Assembly: GCA_020850375.1 (NCBI GenBank)
Contig: JADZET010000296.1
Coordinates: 1 to 5,748, forward strand
Length of the DNA: 5,748 nucleotides
Reading direction: 5' to 3'
Origin: Phycisphaeraceae bacterium
GTDB taxonomy: Bacteria; Planctomycetota; Phycisphaerae; Phycisphaerales; Phycisphaeraceae
Shown: piece by piece, positions 1 through 5,748 of the stretch
Layout: each line of letters opens with the position of its first letter
How positions within the stretch are numbered: position 1 is the stretch's first letter
Position numbers and translations under genes: made by a program
The notes under the pieces: generated by a model
Told to the model about the DNA's origin: nothing
Seen by the model: the letters and a program-made list of their open reading frames with translations, nothing else
Database searches by the model: none

Positions 1-1411
1 CCAGATCCTTCCGCCATGCCTCGGTGGACCAGCGGTAGTCGTAGGGCTCGGAGCCCACCTTGGACCGCAGGGACAGACTCGGGTACGCGTTGACGCACAG
101 CACATCGTCGGCCGCGAATCGCGGACGGGGGTCCTCGTGCCAGAAGTTGAGCACATGCACGGCCAGGCGCGAGGGATCGAGCGACTTGGCGTATCGGACG
201 AGCTTGGCGTTGCCCTCGGCCACGTCGGGGTGAAAGTCGTAGGTCTCGTTGCTGACTGACCAGAAGGCGACGCAGGGGTGGTTGCGGTCCCGGCGGATGA
301 GCTTCTCGATCTGGCGCTCAGCGGCGGCGAACTTGTTGGCGGCCACGTCCTGCCCGTCGGCCCGACCGTGCCACCAGTAGAGGGGAACCTCCGCCATCAC
401 CAGCAGGCCGATCTGATCGCACAGCGCCAGCTCCAACGGGTGGTGAGGGTAGTGGCAGAGGCGGACGAAGTTGCATCCCATGGCCTTGATGGCCAAGAGA
501 TCCTGCCGGACCAGGTCCACGTCGGGGCACATGCCCGTGCGCGGGGAGTCCTCGTGGCGGTTGAAGCCGCAGAGGAAGATCGGCTTGCCGTTGAGCAGGA
601 CCTGCTCGCCGCGCGTCTCGATCCGGCGGAAGCCGAAGGGGATGGTCCGGGTGTCGAGGGTGTCCTGACCCCGACGTAATGTCACGCGGGCTTGGTACAG
701 CACGGGCGTGTCCGGCGACCAGGCTGTCACGTTCTCAATCGTGGCGGGGATCGTCGCGTCGCCGGTGGGGGAGACGGCATGCTCGAACGTGGCGAGGGTT
801 TTGCCCTCGGGCGACAATACCTCGACGCCGACGCTGCAGTCGGGGGTGGGATCCGAGGCGGTTATTTGCAGCTTCAGCGAGCCGTTTGGCCCCTGCGGCT
901 CAGCCAGGACGTGCACGTCGGCGAGATGAATCAGGTTGCGGACTGTCAATGAGCACTCGCGCAGGATGCCGGCGAAGTGACGCCAGCCGCGTTGCATGCC
1001 GGGGACCTCGTCGGGACGGCGCAGGCCGTCGACGAGCACGGCGATGAGGTTCTCCTGGCCAAAGCGGAGCTGGTCGTGGACGGGGAACTCGAACGGCAGG
1101 TAGCCATCGGCGTGCGAGCCGACGAGCTCGCCGTTGACATAGACCGTTGCTCGGTGGTTGACGCCCTCGAAACGAACGCGCACGTCCCGTCCGAGCCAAT
1201 CCTCGGTGACGATCACGCGGCGACGGAACCAGGCCGGCCCCTCGAAGCCCGACAGGCCCGGCAGGCCGTCGTCCATGGCCCCCGGAAGGCTGACGGTGGG
1301 CCAGCTCGCGTCGTCATGCTCCGCCCGGAAGTAGCCCAGCGGCAAACCCTCCGAGGCCGGATCAGGCAGGAATTGCCACGGCCCGGTCAGGTCCACGAAC
1401 GCGCGCGTCAT
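1..1411 (-). CDS. Glycoside hydrolase family 2 enzyme, 3' end cut by window edge
   Basis: The frame is open from an ATG at 1411 to the left edge, giving 470 residues of a probable retaining beta-glycosidase. By eye, residues 1-160 are the N-terminal jelly-roll sugar-binding domain (RVRFEGVNHRATVYVNGELVG near 78-98), about 165-265 an Ig-like sandwich, and from about 268 the TIM barrel. Barrel motifs include GFNRHEDSPRTG (282-293), CHYPHHP (319-325) and WSVSNET (384-390), where Glu389 is the expected acid/base. The nucleophile region lies beyond the window, roughly 40 residues further by comparison with the neighbouring paralogue. The start is supported by AAGGAG six bases upstream. No signal peptide is visible, so the enzyme is probably cytoplasmic. 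Where the neighbour has Asp349 in VMDE, this protein has Ala340 (VMAE). It is the second gene of a likely two-gene or longer operon. Family membership is firm; the substrate (galactoside, glucuronide, mannoside or other) is not. Confidence 0.9.
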   Translation of the reverse strand, partial: MTRAFVDLTGPWQFLPDPASEGLPLGYFRAEHDDASWPTVSLPGAMDDGLPGLSGFEGPAWFRRRVIVTEDWLGRDVRVRFEGVNHRATVYVNGELVGSHADGYLPFEFPVHDQLRFGQENLIAVLVDGLRRPDEVPGMQRGWRHFAGILRECSLTVRNLIHLADVHVLAEPQGPNGSLKLQITASDPTPDCSVGVEVLSPEGKTLATFEHAVSPTGDATIPATIENVTAWSPDTPVLYQARVTLRRGQDTLDTRTIPFGFRRIETRGEQVLLNGKPIFLCGFNRHEDSPRTGMCPDVDLVRQDLLAIKAMGCNFVRLCHYPHHPLELALCDQIGLLVMAEVPLYWWHGRADGQDVAANKFAAAERQIEKLIRRDRNHPCVAFWSVSNETYDFHPDVAEGNAKLVRYAKSLDPSRLAVHVLNFWHEDPRPRFAADDVLCVNAYPSLSLRSKVGSEPYDYRWSTEAWRKDL

Positions 1412-1417
1412 GGATGG

Positions 1418-1423
1418 CTCCTT
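1418..1423 (-). promoter_or_regulatory. Ribosome binding site of the downstream GH2 gene
   Basis: On the minus strand AAGGAG lies six bases before the ATG at 1411, inside the 19-bp gap after the TAA of the upstream GH2 gene. It is a strong Shine-Dalgarno match and fixes this start. It also means the second gene can initiate independently rather than depending only on coupling to the first. Confidence 0.7.
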
Positions 1424-1430
1424 GCCCGCT

Positions 1431-3248
1431 TTAGCTCCTGGCCTTCTTGGCCGCGGCCCCGCGTGGGACCTGCCGGAAGGCCGCGAAGGCCTCGGCCGCC
1501 GCCTGCAGTCCGAGCTTGGCCTTGCGATCGCGCGTGACCACGCCGTAGTAGCTGATGGTCAAAGGCGAGGTCAGGCTCTCGTGCCAGGTGTGGTCGGCCC
1601 AGCACCAGATGGTGATGCCGGCGACATAGGGCGCGTCCATGGCCGAGGCGTCGTTGCGGATCACCCGGACCTGGCGCTGCTCGCTCATGTGCCCCTCGGT
1701 CACGCCGAGCACGGCCGGGTGGCCGAACTCGGTGATGACGATCGGCTTGTCCGGGAAGGCCTCGTGCACGGCCCGTAGGCGCCGCCGCCAGAAGTCGGCC
1801 GCCGTCTCGAAGTTCAGCTCGGGCAGGCGCGGCTGCTTGTTCATCACCTCGTCGAAGTCCTCGGGCAGATTCCGCCAGCGGTCGAGGTGGATGCTCGGGT
1901 AGCCGTTGACGCAGATCACGTCGTCGGCCTCGAAGGCCATCTGCTGATGCCACTGGCTGGCGACGTGGGTGGCCAGACGGGTCGGGTCGAGCTGGCGGGC
2001 GTGGCGGATCAGGTCCGCGTTGCCCTCGCGCACCTCGGGCAGGCTCTCGTAGGTCTCGTTGCTGACCGACCAGAAGATCACGCAGGGGTGGTGCCGGTCG
2101 CGCTGGATCATGGTCGTGAGCTGCCGACGGGCGTTGGCCCGCTTACTCTTGAAGAGGGCCTCTCCCATCTGCAGGCCCTTCCACCAGTAGAGCGGGATCT
2201 CGTCCATGACCAGGATGCCCAGCTCGTCGCAGAGGTCCAGCTCGCCGGGATGGTGGGGGTAGTGGGCCATGCGGACGAAGTTGCCCCCGGTCTGGCGGAT
2301 GGCCTCGAGGTCGGCCCGCACGATCGCCATGTCCGTGCACAGGCCCGTGCGCGGCGAGTCCTCGTGGCGGTCGAAGCCCGCCAGCGTCAGCGGCTCGCCG
2401 TTGAGCAGCAGGCCCTGGTCGCGCACCTCGATCGTACGGAAGCCCGTGCGCAGCTCCATGCTGTCCACTTCCCGCCCGCGATCGAGCAGCCGGACCTGCA
2501 CGTGGTAGAGGGCCGGATTCTTCGGCGACCAGGCCTCGACGCCCGGCACATGCCCGCCGAGGGGCAGTGTGGTCCTGCCGTCCTTGGCCAGTTCCTGCGG
2601 CCCGGCCCGGAACCAGGCGAGCACCTTGTCGCCCTGCCGCACCGACGCCTCGACCTCGACCTGCGCCGGCTCGCCTCGGCCGTTGGTCAGGTCCACCTCC
2701 AGCTCCAGCCGCCCGCCTCCAGCGTCCGGGGCGGCACGCAGCACGCGCACGGCGCCCACCTGCAGCGGGTCGGTGACGATCAGGCCAACCTCGCGCATGA
2801 TCCCGCAGTAGGTCCGCCACCCGCGCTCGAAGCCCGGCACGTCCTCCTGGCGCGGCTGGTTGTCGATCCACACCACCAGCACGTTGTCCTCGCCCGGCTT
2901 TAGGGCGCCGCTCAGGTCGATCTCAAAGGGCAGGTAGCCGTCGTCGTTGGCCCCGACCTGCTGGCCGTTGAGGTAGACGCGGCAGTGGTCCGTCACGCTC
3001 TCGAACCGGACGGCCACGCGCCTGCCCACCCACTCGGCCGGGGCGGCAAAGTGCTTGCGGTACCAGGCCGGGCCGAGGTAGCCGTAGAGGTCCGGGCAGG
3101 CGTCGACCACCGTGCCCGGCACCGGGGCGGGGATCCAGCGGCGATCGTCATGCGTGGGGTCGATAAAGCCCAGCAGGTCGCCCTTGTCCGACTGGTCGGG
3201 CTGCATGCGCCAGGCATCGTTGAGGTCAACGTGGATTCGTGAAGACAT
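1431..3248 (-). CDS. Glycoside hydrolase family 2 enzyme (beta-glucuronidase-like fold, substrate unassigned)
   Basis: This complete 605-aa protein is a predicted retaining beta-glycosidase, close in size to E. coli beta-glucuronidase (about 603 aa). Visible layout: N-terminal jelly-roll domain at about 1-160 (VAVRFESVTDHCRVYLNG, 78-95), Ig-like sandwich at about 165-270, and TIM barrel from about 277. Barrel motifs are GFDRHEDSPRTG (291-302), AHYPHHP (328-334), LVMDE (346-350), WSVSNET (393-399) with acid/base Glu398, and ITEFG (505-509) with nucleophile Glu507. The C-terminal TRDRKAK stretch resembles the TRDRKPK of E. coli UidA, but the Asn-Lys-Lys just before it in UidA is Ser566-Tyr567-Tyr568 here. 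The NxK glucuronate-binding signature is therefore absent and true glucuronidase activity is doubtful. There is no signal peptide, so it is presumably cytoplasmic and acts on imported oligosaccharides. The Shine-Dalgarno is weak (GAGAG, seven bases before the ATG). It is the first gene of the GH2 pair. Confidence 0.93.
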   Translation of the reverse strand: MSSRIHVDLNDAWRMQPDQSDKGDLLGFIDPTHDDRRWIPAPVPGTVVDACPDLYGYLGPAWYRKHFAAPAEWVGRRVAVRFESVTDHCRVYLNGQQVGANDDGYLPFEIDLSGALKPGEDNVLVVWIDNQPRQEDVPGFERGWRTYCGIMREVGLIVTDPLQVGAVRVLRAAPDAGGGRLELEVDLTNGRGEPAQVEVEASVRQGDKVLAWFRAGPQELAKDGRTTLPLGGHVPGVEAWSPKNPALYHVQVRLLDRGREVDSMELRTGFRTIEVRDQGLLLNGEPLTLAGFDRHEDSPRTGLCTDMAIVRADLEAIRQTGGNFVRMAHYPHHPGELDLCDELGILVMDEIPLYWWKGLQMGEALFKSKRANARRQLTTMIQRDRHHPCVIFWSVSNETYESLPEVREGNADLIRHARQLDPTRLATHVASQWHQQMAFEADDVICVNGYPSIHLDRWRNLPEDFDEVMNKQPRLPELNFETAADFWRRRLRAVHEAFPDKPIVITEFGHPAVLGVTEGHMSEQRQVRVIRNDASAMDAPYVAGITIWCWADHTWHESLTSPLTISYYGVVTRDRKAKLGLQAAAEAFAAFRQVPRGAAAKKARS

Positions 3249-3268
3249 CAGTGTGCTCTCATTGAAAA

Positions 3269-3297
3269 AATAAAAAAGCGGATCCGCTCAGCACCAA
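3269..3297 (-). promoter_or_regulatory. Candidate GH2 operon promoter with palindromic operator in the spacer
   Basis: On the minus strand a possible -35 TTGGTG (3292-3297) and -10 TTTATT (3269-3274) are 17 bp apart. The spacer contains the perfect 12-bp palindrome AGCGGATCCGCT (3277-3288). A palindrome between the promoter hexamers is a classic repressor site, and would fit substrate-induced control of a glycosidase operon. The predicted transcript start near 3262 leaves only about 14 nt before the ATG, just covering the GAGAG ribosome site. The -35 is a poor match. An alternative reading is a leader attenuator: AGCG/CGCT stem with loop GATC followed by T6-A-T6. Confidence 0.35.
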
Positions 3298-3428
3298 ACA
3301 CGGGTGCGCCGAAGCATGCCGGATTGCCCGTGAGGCGTCAACTCGGTGTTCACATCGTGATCGATTCCGCTCGGATCGATGCACAATCGCCTCGTCGCGT
3401 AAGATCGTTTCGTAAGCGAGGGCGGCGC

Positions 3429-3476
3429 AAAACAAAAGCAGCGTGAGACGCCGGGGAATTCGGCATTTCACGCTGC
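3429..3476 (-). terminator. Intrinsic terminator after the PEP-CTERM gene
   Basis: On the minus strand a perfect 9-bp stem (GCAGCGTGA with TCACGCTGC, at 3468-3476 and 3438-3446) encloses a further 4-bp stem (GCCG/CGGC) and a 7-nt loop. It is followed immediately by TTTTGTTTT (3429-3437). The T-tract lies only on the minus-strand exit side, so the orientation is clear. It ends the PEP-CTERM transcript about 140 nt after the stop codon and insulates the GH2 operon from readthrough. Confidence 0.85.
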
Positions 3477-3513
3477 CCTATCGATAGCGGCAACTTCCGA
3501 GGGCATACCTCGT

Positions 3514-3561
3514 TGCCTTCCCGTCCGTGGAGGCGCCCGGCGCGGACGGAATAACAAGGCA
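3514..3561 (-). repeat. Interrupted inverted repeat in the PEP-CTERM 3' untranslated region
   Basis: CCGTCCG (3521-3527) pairs perfectly with CGGACGG (3543-3549) across a 15-nt loop. Beyond a small asymmetric bulge, TGCCTT (3514-3519) pairs with AAGGCA (3556-3561), giving about 13 bp in total. There is no T-tract on either side, so it is not an intrinsic terminator by itself. It could protect the mRNA 3' end or simply be part of a structured trailer. Confidence 0.45.
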
Positions 3562-3614
3562 GCGGAGGCCAGGAACCACCACGTTCCGCCGTGATGGCTC
3601 CCTGCCGACGGTTG

Positions 3615-4154
3615 TTACCGGCGTCGGCGGAAGGTCAGCAGACCACCCGTGGCCATCAACACCAGCGTGGCCGGTTCGGGGACGGGGGTCGGATACACAG
3701 CCACGCCAAAGAACGCCACGTGGTCCGCATTGTCGGTGAAGACCACGAACTGAGCCGTCTCGCCCGGCAGGACCGGGTCGCCGTAGAAGTAAAGGTCCAG
3801 CTTGGCGCCGACCGAGACGTTGTCCACCGCCCAGGTCATGCCCGACTGCGAGCCGGTCGGCTGATAGGGCGCATCGACGACGAAGTCGATGTTCGCGACG
3901 CTCGGGAAGCCGGGGATGCCGAAGATCTCGAAGTGGAAATCACCCCAAGGTTCGGTGCCGGTGTTCTGAAGGTTGACCATCACGGTTCCCTTGAACGGCT
4001 CGGCGTCCTCGTGCGTGAACTCCTGCACGACTTCCGGCCCAAGGCCCTCGAACGTCGCGTTGATCAGGGCGTCATCGGCCCTCGCCTGTCCCGCCAGCAG
4101 CACCGACGCCGCCAGCAGCAGCCCCAATGACACAAATGCACAACAGCGATGCAT
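3615..4154 (-). CDS. PEP-CTERM sorting domain protein, secreted, function unknown
   Basis: This encodes 179 residues. The N-terminus is a signal peptide: basic start MHR, hydrophobic core at about 5-20, and AxA cleavage site Ala24-Arg-Ala26 before Asp27. The C-terminus is a PEP-CTERM tripartite signal: VPEP at 158-161, hydrophobic helix at about 162-175, and terminal RRRR at 176-179. In known systems such proteins are exported, processed and anchored by an exosortase; none is encoded here, so it must lie elsewhere in the genome. The mature body (about 130 residues) looks like a beta-rich single domain (NLQNTGTEPWGDFHFEIFGI at 61-80) that I cannot assign. The frame is open for 37 codons upstream, but the start at 4154 is preferred because the signal peptide begins there and AGGAG precedes it by six bases. 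The gene is a single unit with its own terminator, divergent from argG. Confidence 0.88.
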   Translation of the reverse strand: MHRCCAFVSLGLLLAASVLLAGQARADDALINATFEGLGPEVVQEFTHEDAEPFKGTVMVNLQNTGTEPWGDFHFEIFGIPGFPSVANIDFVVDAPYQPTGSQSGMTWAVDNVSVGAKLDLYFYGDPVLPGETAQFVVFTDNADHVAFFGVAVYPTPVPEPATLVLMATGGLLTFRRRR

Positions 4155-4160
4155 GGCTTT

Positions 4161-4165
4161 CTCCT
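4161..4165 (-). promoter_or_regulatory. Ribosome binding site of the PEP-CTERM gene
   Basis: On the minus strand AGGAG lies six bases before the ATG at 4154, within a longer purine run. It decides the start in favour of residue 38 of the longest open frame, where the signal peptide begins. A short CTCTC/GAGAG stem (4175-4179 with 4164-4168) could partly mask it, but only five pairs form. Confidence 0.65.
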
Positions 4166-4264
4166 CTCCTCCCAGAGAGATGATGCAGTGGACCCTTTCT
4201 CTTCCTCCTCGACACGACGAACGAAGCGCGAGCACACAAGACTTGCAAATCCGGACACATGGCA

Positions 4265-4308
4265 ATCATAAACCGAGATAAAGATACCGCAAGCTCGTTT
4301 TCTTGCGG
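4265..4308 (-). promoter_or_regulatory. Candidate PEP-CTERM gene promoter with inverted repeat over the -35
   Basis: On the minus strand -10 TATGAT (4265-4270, five of six consensus bases) follows a weak -35 TTGCGG (4287-4292) after 16 bp. The -35 lies within a perfect 7-8-7 inverted repeat, CCGCAAG / CTTGCGG (4302-4308 and 4287-4293 on the minus strand). The position suggests a dimeric regulator site. The expected transcript start near 4258 gives a leader of about 100 nt. The repeat has no T-tract on either side, which argues against a terminator. Confidence 0.4.
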
Positions 4309-4411
4309 ATTTGTGCCTGGAACCCGGTGGATCGGCGCTGCCCTGTCGAGCCAAGGGGCTGGGGGGGCAGCCCAGATTGACAGGCCGATCGAACGACCCG
4401 CCGTGAGCATC

Positions 4412-4420
4412 TGTTACAAT
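4412..4420 (+). promoter_or_regulatory. Candidate argG promoter, extended -10
   Basis: TGTTACAAT has the TG of an extended -10 one base before TACAAT, a five-of-six match to TATAAT. No -35 stands at the right distance; TTGACA at 4377-4382 is 32 bp away, too far. Extended -10 promoters can do without a -35. The expected start near 4427 gives a leader of about 44 nt. I see no recognisable arginine-repressor box. Confidence 0.4.
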
Positions 4421-4470
4421 CCTCAACTTGGCCTCAACCCGCACGCCTTCATACCAAGGGTTTACACGCC

Positions 4471-5703
4471 ATGAGCACCCCCGGAAGTTCCTCGCAGCCC
4501 AAGAAGATCGTCCTGGCCTACTCCGGCGGCCTGGACACCTCGGTCATCCTCCCCTGGCTGAAAAACCGCTACCCGGGCGTCAAGCTCGTGGCCTTCGCCG
4601 CCGAGCTCGGCCAGGGCGATGAGCTCGAGGGCATCAAGAAAAAGGCCAAGCTCTCCGGTGCCGACGAGGTGGTGGTCAAGGATCTGCGGCGCGAGTTCGC
4701 GGAGCAGTTCTGCTTCCCCATGCTCCGGGCCCACGCGACCTATGAGCACGATTACCTCCTGGGCACGAGCATCGCCCGCCCCTTGATCGCCAAGCACCAG
4801 GTCCTCGTGGCTCACGAGACCAAGGCCGACGCCGTCGCCCACGGCGCCACGGGCAAGGGCAACGACCAGGTCCGCTTCGAGCTGACCTACATGGCCATGG
4901 ACCCCAAGCTCAAGATCATCAGCCCCTGGAAGGACCCCACCTTCGAGCTGCGCAGCCGTGAGGCGGCTGTGGAGTACGCCAACAAGCACAACATCCCCAT
5001 CGCCCAGAGCAAGAAGAAGATCTACTCGCGCGACCGCAACCTCTGGCACATCTCCCACGAGGGCGCGGAGATCGAGGACCCGGCCAATGAGCCGCTCGAC
5101 CGCTGCCTGGTGATGACGGCGCCGCTGAGCAAGGCGCCGGGCAGGCCGCAGTATGTCGAGGTCGGCTTCGAGAAGGGCACGCCGGTGTCGATCGACGGCA
5201 AGCGCTACGCCCCCGAGGCGATCATCGCCAAGCTCAACGCCATCGGCGGCAAACACGCCGTCGGCCAGACCGTGCTGGTCGAGAACCGCCTGGTGGGCAT
5301 GAAGAGCCGCGGCGTGTACGAGACGCCCGGCGGCACGATCCTCTACGAGGCCCACAAGGCCCTCGAGCAGCTCTGCCTCGAGCGCGATCTCTACCACTAC
5401 AAGCAGCAGATGGCCGTGCGCTACGGCGAGCTGGTCTATTACGGCCAGTGGTTCCACCCGCTGCGCGAGGCGATGCAGGCGTTCATCGACCAGGCCAGCC
5501 TGCTGGTCACCGGCACGGCCAGGGTCAAGCTGTTCAAGGGTCGGGCCCAGGCCGTCAGCGCCACGAGCCCCAACAGCCTCTACGACACGCAACTGGCCAG
5601 CTTCGCCATGGACGGGTACGACGTGACGGCGGCGCGCGGCTTCATCGACCTCTTCGGCCTGCCGATGAAGGTCCGCGGCCTCAAGCACGGCACCAAGGTC
5701 TGA
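4471..5703 (+). CDS. argG: Argininosuccinate synthase
   Basis: This enzyme joins citrulline and aspartate using ATP, giving argininosuccinate, AMP and pyrophosphate: the penultimate step of arginine biosynthesis, in the cytoplasm. The 410-aa length fits the common bacterial type of about 400 aa. The ATP-binding signature AYSGGLDTS is at 16-24 and the second family signature GATGKGNDQVRF at 125-136. Further conserved blocks are SPWKDP (151-156), ENRLVGMKSRGVYETPGGTIL (271-291) and YGELVYYGQWFHP (318-330). The product appears intact with all motifs in place. The start at 4471 is the only reasonable one, since the next Met is residue 84 or later. The N-terminus carries about ten extra Ser/Pro-rich residues before the first beta strand. 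The Shine-Dalgarno is modest (AAGGG, ten bases upstream). It is divergent from the PEP-CTERM gene and probably co-transcribed with the frame starting at 5726. Confidence 0.97.
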   Translation: MSTPGSSSQPKKIVLAYSGGLDTSVILPWLKNRYPGVKLVAFAAELGQGDELEGIKKKAKLSGADEVVVKDLRREFAEQFCFPMLRAHATYEHDYLLGTSIARPLIAKHQVLVAHETKADAVAHGATGKGNDQVRFELTYMAMDPKLKIISPWKDPTFELRSREAAVEYANKHNIPIAQSKKKIYSRDRNLWHISHEGAEIEDPANEPLDRCLVMTAPLSKAPGRPQYVEVGFEKGTPVSIDGKRYAPEAIIAKLNAIGGKHAVGQTVLVENRLVGMKSRGVYETPGGTILYEAHKALEQLCLERDLYHYKQQMAVRYGELVYYGQWFHPLREAMQAFIDQASLLVTGTARVKLFKGRAQAVSATSPNSLYDTQLASFAMDGYDVTAARGFIDLFGLPMKVRGLKHGTKV

Positions 5704-5725
5704 TCACAACCGCCAGGAAGCGCCC

Positions 5726-5748
5726 ATGCCCACGACTTCTCGGAAGAA
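5726..5748 (+). CDS. Start of a downstream gene, cut by window edge, product unknown
   Basis: An ATG at 5726 opens a frame (MPTTSRK...) that reaches the window end after seven full codons. AGGAAG (5715-5720) lies five bases before it, a good Shine-Dalgarno. It begins 22 bp after the argG stop with no terminator between, so co-transcription is likely. Arginine genes such as argH often follow argG, but seven residues are too few to identify the product. Confidence 0.5.

Larger units (their letters stand above)
3249..3614. other. Non-coding region between PEP-CTERM and GH2 genes
   Basis: These 366 bp hold no convincing gene. Reading leftwards from the PEP-CTERM stop, they contain a structured 3' untranslated stretch with two hairpins, the second a good intrinsic terminator, and then about 180 bp that must carry the GH2 operon promoter. 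Besides the promoter listed separately, a second weak candidate is TTGACG-N17-CATGCT (3313-3341, minus). If used, it would place the palindrome and T-tract at 3265-3288 inside a leader, where they would look like an attenuator. An imperfect dyad, ATCGA-T-TCCG-CT-CGGA-TCGAT, sits at 3360-3380. A 70-codon open frame across the region (3259-3471) overlaps the terminator and is judged spurious. Confidence 0.6.
4155..4470. other. Divergent intergenic region between PEP-CTERM gene and argG
   Basis: These 316 bp hold no convincing gene. They contain a purine-rich leader for the PEP-CTERM gene (minus strand), a candidate minus-strand promoter with an inverted repeat over its -35 (4265-4308), a GC-rich hairpin (GGGCTG 4356-4361 with CAGCCC 4368-4373, all-G loop) and an extended -10 element for argG (4412-4420). 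Base composition falls around 4260-4315, as expected for a promoter. Minus-strand open frames through here are upstream extensions or shadows without ribosome sites. Confidence 0.6.

Noticed and set aside
1887..2903. 338-codon open frame on the plus strand, antisense to the GH2 gene
   Set aside because: The composition is a shadow of the GC-rich GH2 coding strand, with no recognisable motif; the GH2 frame is firmly supported.
3259..3471. 70-codon minus-strand frame with a hydrophobic N-terminus
   Set aside because: It starts inside the intrinsic terminator hairpin, runs through its T-tract and the GH2 promoter region, and has no ribosome site.
4155..4265. N-terminal extension of the PEP-CTERM protein by 37 codons
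   Set aside because: It would bury the signal peptide inside the protein and bypass the AGGAG site before 4154; the segment also includes the likely leader.
4356..4373. GGGCTG/CAGCCC hairpin as a terminator
   Set aside because: It has no T-tract on either strand and lies between divergent genes, where no transcript needs to end.
4377..4420. TTGACA (4377-4382) paired with TACAAT (4415-4420) as the argG promoter
   Set aside because: The spacing is 32 bp, about twice the workable 16-18 bp. The TACAAT is better explained as an extended -10 element.
4462..5688. 408-codon open frame on the minus strand, antisense to argG
   Set aside because: argG on the other strand carries every family motif. 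The antisense product is a low-complexity Leu/Val/Ala/Asp/Glu/His-rich string typical of the shadow of a GC-rich gene, with no domain.
1..5748. CRISPR arrays, transposases, insertion-sequence ends, tRNA or rRNA genes, defence systems
   Set aside because: I looked for repeated spacers, terminal inverted repeats, conserved RNA gene motifs and nuclease or transposase motifs and found none. Apart from the 366- and 316-bp intergenic regions the window is filled by ordinary genes.

Overview
This is a GC-rich bacterial window with four substantial protein genes. The organism is probably a member of the Planctomycetota or a close relative. That is an inference from the mix of a PEP-CTERM surface protein, tandem cytoplasmic-type glycosidases and strongly GC-biased third codon positions; no rRNA or other phylogenetic marker is present to confirm it.

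Layout: positions 1-3248 hold two tandem minus-strand genes for glycoside hydrolase family 2 (GH2) enzymes. The upstream gene (1431-3248, 605 aa) is complete. The downstream one (from 1411 off the left edge) has its first 470 codons here. They are clearly paralogues, lie 19 bp apart and probably form an operon. Both keep the GH2 acid/base glutamate. The complete one also has the nucleophile glutamate, but lacks the Asn-x-Lys pair that beta-glucuronidases use to hold the sugar carboxylate, so the substrate is probably another beta-glycoside. Positions 3249-3614 are non-coding and hold the likely promoter/operator of the GH2 operon, an intrinsic terminator and a second hairpin. A secreted, C-terminally anchored PEP-CTERM protein follows on the minus strand (3615-4154). 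A 316-bp divergent intergenic region (4155-4470) carries candidate promoters in both directions and a clean 7-8-7 inverted repeat. The plus-strand argG gene (4471-5703) is complete, and a further plus-strand reading frame starts at 5726 and runs off the right edge.

Function: the left half is accessory carbohydrate catabolism, the middle gene encodes a surface or exported protein of unknown role, and the right half is core arginine biosynthesis. I see no mobile element, CRISPR array, RNA gene or clearly new multi-gene system. The items most worth a second look are the unassigned substrate of the GH2 pair and the dyad elements placed in or beside candidate promoters.
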